A DNA stretch of 32,424 nt from an uncultured Megasphaera sp. (GTDB lineage Bacteria > Bacillota > Negativicutes > Veillonellales > Megasphaeraceae): positions 1-32,424 of the forward strand of contig CALBLM010000340.1 in the NCBI GenBank assembly GCA_937895695.1, in the 5' to 3' direction. The notes beneath the pieces were generated by a model, which was given only the letters and a program-made list of their open reading frames with translations, ran no database searches and was not told the origin of the DNA. A program made the position numbers and the translations under genes. Within the stretch, counting starts at the first letter, position 1. Each line of letters opens with the position of its first letter. Shown piece by piece: positions 8,016-15,904 of the stretch.

Positions 8016-10457
8016 CTAAAAAGATTGTTCTGTTCGATTGATAATTTCATCTTGTAGTGCCTTATCTAAATTATTAAAATAATCACTATATCCAGCAACA
8101 CGAACAATCAAGTTTTCATATTGTTCCGGATGTTTTTGCGCATCTAACAACGTTTCTTTATCAATAACATTAAATTGTATATGATGCCCATCCATCGTAA
8201 AATACGACCTTACCAGGGCTGATAAACAATCTAATCCTGTATCTCCTGCAACAACCGATGGTGTAAATTTTTGATTCAACAAAGCGCCTCCCGTTTTTAA
8301 TTGTTCTAATTTGGCACAAGACTTAATAACAGCTGTCGGTCCATGAGTATCTGCCCCTTTTTCTGGCGAAATACCATCGGGAAGGGGAATATGAGCGCGC
8401 CGACCATTAGGACTTGCTTCCATAACCTGTCCAAAATAAACGTGACAAGTTGTAGGCAAAAATTCAACAACAGTTCGCGAACCTTTCGGTGTCATTCTTC
8501 CGGAAATAACTTTTTGCAATGCCTTATCCACATCATGTAAAATAGCATCCGCATATTCATCATCATTACCATATTTAGGCGTATGATGAGATACATCATT
8601 CAATAAAGATTCGTATCCTACAAAATCAGCATCACAAGCTTTTATTATATCATCTATTGTATATCGGTTTTCTTCGAATACGTGCTTTTTTAAAACAGCC
8701 AATGAATCTGTAATCGTTGCAATACCGACGCATTGAATATAACTTGTATTATATCGAGCGCCACCAGCATTATAGTCAACACCTTTCTGTATACAATCAT
8801 CTGTAATAACTGAAAGCAATGGAACAGGCATGTTATCCATATACAAGCGTTCAATACAATTATTACCAGCAATTTTTACATCAACAACATATTGTAGTTC
8901 TTTTAAAAAAGCATTCCAAACATCATAATATGACTGAAATTGTCGTGGATCACCTGTATCTATACCAACAAGTTTTTCTGTATACTTATCATATCCACGA
9001 TGTAATACCAATTCCAGTACTTTAGGAATATTTAAATATCCCGTAAGAACATAAGCTTCTTTTCCAGCTGTTCCCGCTTCTACACAACCACTAGCAATAC
9101 CACATGCTCTTGCATCATCAATGGATTTTCCCAAATACATAAGTTCTTGAATGATGGCTTCACTATTATAAAAAGCTGGTTGTCCCCAGCCTTTACGGGA
9201 AACATCCAAGGCTTTACGTAAAAACAATTCTGGAGATTTTTGAGAAATTTGAACATTAGAACTCGGCTGAAGGAGCCGCATTTCATCCATAACTTCCAAA
9301 ATTAAGTAACTCACATCACTGACACCAGATGTTCCATCGGGTCGCAATGCACCTGTATTAATATTACAAAAATCCGTATAGGTTGCACTTTCTTTCATTG
9401 TGATTCCTACTTTAGGTGGTGCAGGTTGATTATTGAATTGTATCCATAAGGCTTCCAAAATCTCCTTGGCTTCATCTCGTGTTAAAACACCATTACGAAT
9501 ATCGTTATCATAAAATGGTTCTAAATATTGATCAAATTTTCCCGGTGAATATGCATCCCAGTTATTCATTTCAGTCGTAATACCAATATGGGTAAACCAG
9601 TACATTTGTACAGCTTGACGAAAGGTCTGTGGTTTATGAGCAGGAACAACATCACAAACAGCGGCAATATCCAATAACTCCTGTTTCCATTTGACATCAT
9701 TTTCTGTCGATGCTAAGGATCTGGCCAAATCTGCATAACGTTTTCCCAAAAGAATCATTCCTTTACAAACCCATTTCATTCCTTCCCATTCTTCCCGCTT
9801 ATCTAAGGCATCCATATCCTGATTATAATCAAGAGAATTGATCTTTTTTTGAATATCTTCTAAAAAATCACAATAGCCTTTTTGATATATTTTTCCATCA
9901 GCCACTGTATGTCCCGGCCCACGTTGCTGTAGAAATTCCGTATACATTCCTGCATTAAATAACAATTGCCATGTATGGGGTAATAATGCATTCATTTTTG
10001 TCATCATTGCCCTATCTTTCCAGTACGGAATAATCACATCACGTTGAATGCGCTTATCCTCTTCTGTTACAGTAAAATATACTCGTTCTCGATTATTCAT
10101 CGTATCAAAATCTTCTAAGGTATGACAGCATAATTCAGGAAACGTCGGTGCCGACCAAGGTTTCGTACCTTTTTCACCAATAATAATAGAGTCTTTTCCT
10201 AAATATAACGTGCGATATTTCATAATATAATAAAAAGCTTTTCCTCTTAATACTGGAATAGAGCAGGTTCCTTCATATTTTTTATAGGCTTCCGTCAATA
10301 ATACAGCCCGTTCCATTGAAATAGAAGGTATAAATTCATGAACACTTTGATAACGCAAAGCGCGTATCCGATCCGTACAACCCCGTTCTCCTTCAACAAA
10401 CTTCTGTTGTTTCAATGGTTTTTTCTCGCGTTTTTTTAATATAACAGCTGTATTCAT
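8016..10457 (-). CDS. hypD: trans-4-hydroxy-L-proline dehydratase (glycyl radical enzyme)
   Basis: A glycyl radical enzyme that dehydrates trans-4-hydroxy-L-proline to pyrroline-5-carboxylate. From the ATG at 10457 (GGGAAGG upstream) it has 813 residues. Catalytic Cys458 and Glu460 lie in ASGCVEAGT, and the radical Gly789 in RVAGYSDYF; the C-terminus ends INRTEQSF. Active-site residues I recall for Clostridioides difficile HypD (F152, H160, D278, S334, F340, C434, E436, Y450, T645, G765) all have identical partners at a steady offset of 23-24: F175, H183, D301, S357, F363, C458, E460, Y474, T669, G789. This separates it from choline, glycerol and propanediol lyases. It is last in an operon with its activase and the D-proline reductase genes, feeding P5C, and so proline, into that pathway. 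A P5C reductase is not in the window. Confidence 0.93.
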   Translation of the reverse strand: MNTAVILKKREKKPLKQQKFVEGERGCTDRIRALRYQSVHEFIPSISMERAVLLTEAYKKYEGTCSIPVLRGKAFYYIMKYRTLYLGKDSIIIGEKGTKPWSAPTFPELCCHTLEDFDTMNNRERVYFTVTEEDKRIQRDVIIPYWKDRAMMTKMNALLPHTWQLLFNAGMYTEFLQQRGPGHTVADGKIYQKGYCDFLEDIQKKINSLDYNQDMDALDKREEWEGMKWVCKGMILLGKRYADLARSLASTENDVKWKQELLDIAAVCDVVPAHKPQTFRQAVQMYWFTHIGITTEMNNWDAYSPGKFDQYLEPFYDNDIRNGVLTRDEAKEILEALWIQFNNQPAPPKVGITMKESATYTDFCNINTGALRPDGTSGVSDVSYLILEVMDEMRLLQPSSNVQISQKSPELFLRKALDVSRKGWGQPAFYNSEAIIQELMYLGKSIDDARACGIASGCVEAGTAGKEAYVLTGYLNIPKVLELVLHRGYDKYTEKLVGIDTGDPRQFQSYYDVWNAFLKELQYVVDVKIAGNNCIERLYMDNMPVPLLSVITDDCIQKGVDYNAGGARYNTSYIQCVGIATITDSLAVLKKHVFEENRYTIDDIIKACDADFVGYESLLNDVSHHTPKYGNDDEYADAILHDVDKALQKVISGRMTPKGSRTVVEFLPTTCHVYFGQVMEASPNGRRAHIPLPDGISPEKGADTHGPTAVIKSCAKLEQLKTGGALLNQKFTPSVVAGDTGLDCLSALVRSYFTMDGHHIQFNVIDKETLLDAQKHPEQYENLIVRVAGYSDYFNNLDKALQDEIINRTEQSF

Positions 10458-10476
10458 AACTATACCTTCCCTTCTA

Positions 10477-11265
10477 TCATCCACCAATAACCGTCACATA
10501 TCCCTCTTGTTTAAATAGTTCTTGTATTTTTTTTAATTCTTCTAAACGAGGTACTCCGTAAGCTATTGCCTTACGACCTAATTCATTGTATTTATTTTTT
10601 CCCAATGTATGATAAGGCAATAAATGGACTTTTTTCACCTTAATATGATTTTCATGCAACCAGCAGAGCAATGGCTTTACGTCTTCTTTTAAATCCATAT
10701 TAATATTTTCTATCATAATAAGACGCAAATAAAGAGAAGCTCCCTGTATACTAAGTTTTTGTAAATTACTTAATATACCGTCATTATCTATTCCTATATA
10801 CTGTCTATGTTTAAAGGCGTTAAATAATTTTATATCGTATAAGAAAAAATCAATATATGGCATAACTTGTTCAAAACGAAAAAAAGACACGGCTCCGCTC
10901 GTATCGATACCGATGGTAATTCCCTTATTATGCAGTTTCTTAATTAATTCAACAATATATAAAAGAGACTGCGCCATCACTTCCCCACCGGACAAGGTAA
11001 CACCGCCACCGGAACGTTCATAAAAAATTTGGTCTTTTCCCACTTGTTGTATAACTTCATCAACATCATAATATTGCCCAACAACTTGACATGTACCATC
11101 CTCTTTATGTAATATTTCTTGTTCAAATTTCTGGCTTTCTGGATTATGACACCAAGGGCATGATAATGGACATCCTTTAAAAAATATAGTTGTTCTTATT
11201 CCCGGCCCATCATGGATAGAAAATCGTTGTATGTTAAAAATCAAAGGAGTACTTGTATTAATCAT
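10477..11265 (-). CDS. hypE: Glycyl-radical-enzyme activating protein (radical SAM), short form
   Basis: This radical SAM activase generates the glycyl radical on HypD. The 262-residue protein begins with IQRFSIHDGPGIRTT and has the cluster motif C32-x3-C36-x2-C39 (GCPLSCPWCHNPES), followed by GGGVTLSGGE for SAM binding. Most HypD-type activases carry a ferredoxin-like insert with eight cysteines after CPWCHNPES. Here only about 20 residues separate that motif from YDVDEV, with one cysteine, so the insert is missing, as in pyruvate formate-lyase activase. AAGGAG precedes the ATG at 11265. The gene ends 19 bases before hypD, which is its obvious partner. The gene symbol follows that context. 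Confidence 0.88.
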   Translation of the reverse strand: MINTSTPLIFNIQRFSIHDGPGIRTTIFFKGCPLSCPWCHNPESQKFEQEILHKEDGTCQVVGQYYDVDEVIQQVGKDQIFYERSGGGVTLSGGEVMAQSLLYIVELIKKLHNKGITIGIDTSGAVSFFRFEQVMPYIDFFLYDIKLFNAFKHRQYIGIDNDGILSNLQKLSIQGASLYLRLIMIENINMDLKEDVKPLLCWLHENHIKVKKVHLLPYHTLGKNKYNELGRKAIAYGVPRLEELKKIQELFKQEGYVTVIGG

Positions 11266-11337
11266 TCTAATCTCCTTATATGCATACTAAATTTTAATAT
11301 ATAATATATGTATTATATATTTCACTAATTACTATAC

Positions 11338-11385
11338 GCAGATACTCGTTATAAAAACTTTGTTATCGTAATAACGAGTACCTGC
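11338..11385 (-). repeat. Long inverted repeat between prdB and the activase gene
   Basis: Positions 11338-11352 and 11371-11385 pair over 15 bases with a single G-U wobble when transcribed from the minus strand, around an 18-base loop. Part of one arm could instead form a short hairpin within the loop (GTTAT/ATAAC). No T-run follows on the minus strand, so it is not a classical terminator. It could be an mRNA processing or stability element, or an attenuator separating prd from hyp expression. Confidence 0.55.
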
Positions 11386-11394
11386 ACAATCATT

Positions 11395-12117
11395 TTATAC
11401 ATTATGTCTATATTCATATGGCAATACTTTTAATCCATTATAATGCGGGCAGTCGCGAACCCATTCCAAGGATTCCTTTAAAATCGCTGTTTGCATAGGA
11501 ATATTATTAGGTTCTCCTGCATTAGATCCGATAGGAACATGTGGGGCCGTAATACGTGGAGCACCTTGCTGTCTAGCAATGGGGGGCAAAGCAGCAATGA
11601 CACAGCAACTCATGCCTTCAGCTTCACAACACCGCGTAACAATCGTAGCAGAACGATGACATGTTCCGCAACCACCAGTACAAAGTACAACATCAACTCC
11701 CTGAGCTTTTAATTTCTTAGCAATTTCCGGTCCTGTTTCATTGCGGAATTTTTCAACATTACCGCCACCACCCATAAACGTATAGGTTTCTTTAGGAAGA
11801 GATCCAATAAATCCCTCTTTAACAAGTTCATGCAATCTATCAATAGGAAACATAGCATTAACATCTTTATTAATATCTGAATTATCAAAACCGCCGTGAG
11901 TAACCATTAGCATGGATGATGGCGTATCAAAATCAATAACTCGATACGAAAAATCTCCCGATGTATTAAATGGTGTCTGGTCTTTACGGTGAATACCGCC
12001 AGCTGTAATGAATGCTACTTTACATTCACTCAATGGTTTTTTTAATTCTGTAAAAATGGGTTTCGGTGTTACAGGTACGAAAATTTCTGACTGCATTCCT
12101 TCTATAGTTGTCAACAT
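11395..12117 (-). CDS. prdB: D-proline reductase subunit PrdB, cysteine form
   Basis: PrdB is the 26-kDa catalytic subunit of D-proline reductase, which with pyruvoyl-PrdA opens D-proline to 5-aminovalerate. The 240-residue protein has the GrdB-like N-terminal region (AFITAGGIHRKDQTPFN) and the active-site segment C146-TGG-C150-GT-C153. In characterised PrdB proteins the residue before GTC is selenocysteine encoded by UGA; here codon 150 is TGC (11668-11670), an ordinary cysteine. GAGGAGG precedes the ATG at 12117. The frame is complete with no in-frame TGA. It follows the CBO2463-like gene by 13 bases in the prd operon. The assignment is strong from motif and neighbours; the activity of the Cys form is inferred. 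Confidence 0.93.
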   Translation of the reverse strand: MLTTIEGMQSEIFVPVTPKPIFTELKKPLSECKVAFITAGGIHRKDQTPFNTSGDFSYRVIDFDTPSSMLMVTHGGFDNSDINKDVNAMFPIDRLHELVKEGFIGSLPKETYTFMGGGGNVEKFRNETGPEIAKKLKAQGVDVVLCTGGCGTCHRSATIVTRCCEAEGMSCCVIAALPPIARQQGAPRITAPHVPIGSNAGEPNNIPMQTAILKESLEWVRDCPHYNGLKVLPYEYRHNV

Positions 12118-12130
12118 GGCATATTCCTCC

Positions 12131-12577
12131 TCAAACCACTTGCGGTATGTTCCGTTTTACATCTGTTATTTCCATACAGCTGAAATAAAATTCTACAGTA
12201 AGTCCCTCCCGTAAGGGAACTGGTGTAAACAGCCAGCGCCTAGGGACAGCTATTATTCCTAATTGATTCATAACTGCAATTTTAGCTGCTGTATCATTAA
12301 CTTCAATAATAGTTCCCCCTAATAAACAAGGAGTAATCTCATGAGTAGTTACCATATCTGTACTATCGTAATCATATGGATGTTCTACTACTTGAATATA
12401 GCTAAAATAAAACTTCATCTCTTGTCCTAGTTCAACAGTTTTATCATCAATGATCAAGATTCTAGGAATTGTGATGACCCCTAACCGTCCATGAAGATGT
12501 ATTTTAAGTGTAGATGGCGTAACTTCCTTTACAACCCCTCCCATAATGATGGGCTGAATCATATAATCGAATTGCAT
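12131..12577 (-). CDS. CBO2463/CBO2479-type protein of the proline reductase operon
   Basis: A small 148-residue protein of the kind found between prdA and prdB in clostridial proline reductase loci; function unknown. It is built from two similar units, residues about 11-63 and 85-138. Each has the pattern GG-x-(V/I)-x-EV, KI, LG(V/I)I, PR and FYFS. No signal peptide, membrane segment or conserved cysteine pattern is seen. It may be a beta-rich assembly or chaperone factor for the PrdA/PrdB complex, but that is a guess. Its ATG shares one base with the prdA stop (TAATG), so it is translated in step with PrdA. Confidence 0.75.
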   Translation of the reverse strand: MQFDYMIQPIIMGGVVKEVTPSTLKIHLHGRLGVITIPRILIIDDKTVELGQEMKFYFSYIQVVEHPYDYDSTDMVTTHEITPCLLGGTIIEVNDTAAKIAVMNQLGIIAVPRRWLFTPVPLREGLTVEFYFSCMEITDVKRNIPQVV

Positions 12578-14382
12578 TAGTGTAAAACTCCTACATCAAC
12601 TAGTTTTGTTTCTGGTAAGCCTAGTAGTTTATTGTTGTGATTGATGACATCATTATTCCATTTTTTGGGAGCCTTTTCGATGGGTACGCCAGCCATCTTA
12701 TTTTTCAGCATCTGAATAGCCCGAGTAGCAACTTCTTTTGTAACACACGAACATCCGGCTACATTATTTTCAAAACCACCTTGATCCATATTTTCTTCAA
12801 TCATGGCATCAGCATAGGTATTGCCAACAACAAGCTGGCCTTGATATGCACAGAAAGAAACACCTACAACCGGAATTCCTCGTTTGCCAGCCTGCCCAAT
12901 ATGCTGAATAAAGTCAATATGGTTATTGCCAAATCCTTCTGTCGTAATAATACATCCACCTATATCCAAGGCTTCCAATAAAGAACCAAGTCGTTCAGAT
13001 ACCCATAATTTTTCATCATTGACCTGTGGAGAACCAACAAAAATAACACCGATCAAATCAAGTTCTGAATCCGATGCCAAGCCTTCTACTAACGGTTCTC
13101 GAATATAATGACGTGTCATTTCTTTTGTCGCAGGTCCAATACAAGTCAAAGCATGAATAGAGCCATCACGAACTTGATTTGGTGTTAACATAATCGGTAC
13201 ATTACCACAATCAACATTTTTCTGCCCGCCCATAATACCGCATGGTTCATTAGGACAAATTACATTATCATGCATTGCGCCCTGCCCCATGATTTCTTTA
13301 ACTAAAACAACACGGGGATTGCCACTACGACGAATATCTTCACAAGTTTCTTCGCGAACAACTTCTCCTTCATACGTTTTCAACTGATTGCGAACAGCCT
13401 GAATAATGTAGTCCTGACATTTATGTGCAGCAAATGGCCCCGGACGCGTCATGCCCATTTTACGCTTTATAACAGCATGACAACGAATAATGATGTCATT
13501 TTTATCGGCACACCCAGGATGCCCAAAAAACATTTTTTCATCCAAATATCCTTCAGAAGAACCAAATTCATGAATCTGAACTCCATCTTCGTCAATACCA
13601 GTCAACATAAATACGACACCATCAGCAACTTTTGTAATGCCTTCTCCCAATTCTCCTTCTACTTTAGTAGCAATAGGGCAAACATCCATAATTGTATCTG
13701 TATATACGTGACGTTTATCTGGATGTATAACATCTAATGTCAAACTAATACATAATGGATCTTCTTTTACTGCTTTATCAACAATATGTTTGTCAATTGT
13801 AATTTTTCCATCTTTGATTGATGTTTCGTCACCAATTTCAGCATCGGTGATTTTAATATGTTTTTTAACCAGTGTCCGAATCACGCGTTTTGTGCCGACT
13901 GTATCTTGTTTTTTTTCACCTTCAGTAGATGTATTAATAGCGGGCTGTCCTATTGTGTTTCCTAAAACAGGTACATCTACTTTTAACCCTTCAATTGCAT
14001 TGGCTTTTCCTATTTCAATATGAATCATACCATCACTTCCCTGGGTTGTTTTTATCCTAGGTACTGCTGCATCTATTTTCTTTATAGTTACTTCTTCAGA
14101 AACAGGGACCGGATTCGAAACGCTAACATTCTGTACTGCATCAATATCAGCAGCCGTAATCGGCGTTAGCGCTTCTACATCATGAAGCAACGTACTCCCC
14201 AATACCTGTTCGATCGTTAATCCATCATCCTGCAAGGTAAGTAATCCTGCATCCTGCATATCATCAAATAATGTCGGATCTTCTAAATCTGCTTCACTAA
14301 TAACTAATCCTTTCGTCCGACGGCAGCAAAAAATTGCTGGATCTTTTAAATGAGCTTTCACTGTTTCTTTGGTAATTGACAT
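12577..14382 (-). CDS. prdA: D-proline reductase proprotein PrdA (pyruvoyl enzyme)
   Basis: PrdA is made as a proprotein of 601 residues that cleaves itself into a 45-kDa and a 23-kDa chain; the new N-terminus of the smaller chain becomes the pyruvoyl group that binds D-proline. The likely cleavage site is Thr413-Cys414 in HALTCIGPATKE, giving chains of 413 and 188 residues, which fits the known sizes. The C-terminal part has Cys477, Cys511 and the pair GCSC (543-546). The N-terminal 200 residues are variable and Thr/Val rich. It lies 15 bases after prdC and overlaps the next gene by one base. The call is strong from size, cleavage motif and gene order. Confidence 0.95.
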   Translation of the reverse strand: MSITKETVKAHLKDPAIFCCRRTKGLVISEADLEDPTLFDDMQDAGLLTLQDDGLTIEQVLGSTLLHDVEALTPITAADIDAVQNVSVSNPVPVSEEVTIKKIDAAVPRIKTTQGSDGMIHIEIGKANAIEGLKVDVPVLGNTIGQPAINTSTEGEKKQDTVGTKRVIRTLVKKHIKITDAEIGDETSIKDGKITIDKHIVDKAVKEDPLCISLTLDVIHPDKRHVYTDTIMDVCPIATKVEGELGEGITKVADGVVFMLTGIDEDGVQIHEFGSSEGYLDEKMFFGHPGCADKNDIIIRCHAVIKRKMGMTRPGPFAAHKCQDYIIQAVRNQLKTYEGEVVREETCEDIRRSGNPRVVLVKEIMGQGAMHDNVICPNEPCGIMGGQKNVDCGNVPIMLTPNQVRDGSIHALTCIGPATKEMTRHYIREPLVEGLASDSELDLIGVIFVGSPQVNDEKLWVSERLGSLLEALDIGGCIITTEGFGNNHIDFIQHIGQAGKRGIPVVGVSFCAYQGQLVVGNTYADAMIEENMDQGGFENNVAGCSCVTKEVATRAIQMLKNKMAGVPIEKAPKKWNNDVINHNNKLLGLPETKLVDVGVLH

Positions 14383-14397
14383 AATAATGCATCTCCT

Positions 14398-15705
14398 TTA
14401 TATTGCTATTGAATGTATTTTTCGAATTAATGGATGATTAACAGCCCGTAAAGCACCATCTGTACAATGATATACAGAAAGTCCTAATGCCGGAGCACAA
14501 GCCATTACTGTATTCGAACAATCTGTGCAATTACTAATTAAAACACCTTGAGCACCAGATTTTTTTATAGCCATCACACGTTGGACTTGTCCAGGACACT
14601 TTCCAGGGTTATCACATTTCAAATTTCCATGTATTTCATGGGCCTGTTTACAATATTCAATATCTACCACATGAGAACCCATACTTTGGGCTAATTCTTT
14701 CATTCTTTCTGTATGCGCACCGCATGCACAAACCAATAATCCAATAGTAGAAGGGCCCTTAGGAAAACATTCAGTTGCAATGAGTCCACCGGTTGTCTTC
14801 ACAATAGGATCCTGCAAAGATACTCGGTGCCCCGTAAAGGGACCACCCATAATGATCTCTCCATACGTATCCGCCAGTCCTCCTGCCTTTTTTAAGAGGT
14901 GTTCTACCCGATTTCCTAATGGTTCATCTAAATATACTTGTATCAGTTTTTCTTGGTGATTACCGGCTATCTTACCACCTATAGTAATATCTTTATCAAT
15001 ATATGGTTTCTTTAAATCGACAGCCTGGGCAATCCGATATGCTGATTCTGCATTAATAACAATTGCACCTGCCTCTATCGGTAATGCGGTAATAGGAAGA
15101 AGCCTTCCCATTACTTCCCGTACAAGAGCTCGTTCCTCCCCCATTGGATACATATCCGGTAACATATGTATTTTCATCTTATCTTTCAATACATAATTTA
15201 AAGCTGCAATCGCTTTGGTATGGCACGCTTTTATCGCAATGACGCCTTGTGCCGCATGAGTGATATTCATAGCAATTTCCAAGCCGCGGATAATTTCTTT
15301 TGGATTCTTTTCCATACGAACGACATTATGATGTAATATGGGTTCACATTCTGCACCATTAATAATTACCATGCCATCATGTTGAAAAGAAGTAGAAAGT
15401 TTTGCATACGTAGGGAATCCAGCTCCTCCTAAACCAACAATTCCTGCCTGACGAATCAAATCTAAGGGATTTTGTGCTGTAAGCTTTTGATATGTTTTAG
15501 ATTGCGTTGTATCCGGATAAATTTGTATTTCCGAGGACGTCACCAATGTTACTTTTCCCGTAATACTCGAGAAAATATTACTTCCCAATCCCTTTTTAGG
15601 TGCTGTTGCAATACATTGACCTCTCAGCACCGTATCACCATTATGAACAATGGGTTCTGATGGTTGTCCAATATGTTGATGTAAGGGAAATACATATGAC
15701 TGCAT
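14398..15705 (-). CDS. prdC: Proline reductase-associated electron transfer protein PrdC (RnfC-like)
   Basis: PrdC resembles RnfC and is thought to pass electrons from NADH or the Rnf system to proline reductase. From the ATG at 15705 (AGGAGG upstream) it has 435 residues; a longer frame reaching 15840 lacks a ribosome site and its extension is not family-like. It has an N-terminal biotinyl-lipoyl-like region, a GLGGAGFPTYAKL flavin/NAD-type loop (91-103) and a cysteine-rich C-terminal part (CACGA, C364-x5-C370, NCTDCSNT). PrdC of some clostridia is a selenoprotein; the candidate position here, Cys396 in CTDCSN, is TGT. It is first in the prd-hyp operon. Confidence 0.92.
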   Translation of the reverse strand: MQSYVFPLHQHIGQPSEPIVHNGDTVLRGQCIATAPKKGLGSNIFSSITGKVTLVTSSEIQIYPDTTQSKTYQKLTAQNPLDLIRQAGIVGLGGAGFPTYAKLSTSFQHDGMVIINGAECEPILHHNVVRMEKNPKEIIRGLEIAMNITHAAQGVIAIKACHTKAIAALNYVLKDKMKIHMLPDMYPMGEERALVREVMGRLLPITALPIEAGAIVINAESAYRIAQAVDLKKPYIDKDITIGGKIAGNHQEKLIQVYLDEPLGNRVEHLLKKAGGLADTYGEIIMGGPFTGHRVSLQDPIVKTTGGLIATECFPKGPSTIGLLVCACGAHTERMKELAQSMGSHVVDIEYCKQAHEIHGNLKCDNPGKCPGQVQRVMAIKKSGAQGVLISNCTDCSNTVMACAPALGLSVYHCTDGALRAVNHPLIRKIHSIAI

Positions 15706-15904
15706 GTTATAACACCTCCTAACTTTCTTGACCTGCTTATAGTATACGGGTCGTCGTATTTGATAAAAATAGGAAATGTTGAATTCAATTTGAATTTTAA
15801 GGAAACTATATAAGCGTTTATTATTTAACAAGAATTTCATTCGTGTTAAAATATAATTTAAAAATGCAGTAGCTTATATCTTTAAAATTAGGTGGTGGAA
15901 TATA
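15706..15904. promoter_or_regulatory. Divergent prdC / regulator promoter region
   Basis: This 199-base gap must hold the promoters of the prd-hyp operon (minus) and of the HTH regulator (plus). A perfect TTGAATTCAA palindrome lies at 15779-15788, followed at once by a second TTGAATT (15790-15796): a candidate operator. On the plus strand TATAAT lies at 15852-15857, without a well-spaced -35. I found no GG-N10-GC sigma-54 pattern before prdC, unlike the PrdR-controlled clostridial operons. Confidence 0.4.

Noticed and set aside
8690..9286. Minus-strand frames of 60 and 68 residues within hypD
   Set aside because: They are out-of-frame shadows of HypD, whose catalytic residues are intact across this stretch.
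11395..12117. Search for an in-frame UGA and SECIS-type hairpin in prdB
   Set aside because: The frame has no internal TGA; the relevant codon is TGC, so no selenocysteine insertion is needed.
15706..15840. N-terminal extension of PrdC to 15840
   Set aside because: The extension is Lys/Tyr rich, lacks a ribosome site and covers the promoter region; AGGAGG precedes the ATG at 15705.
15706..15904. Sigma-54 promoter before prdC
   Set aside because: No GG-N10-GC pattern with the -24/-12 consensus was found on the minus strand.
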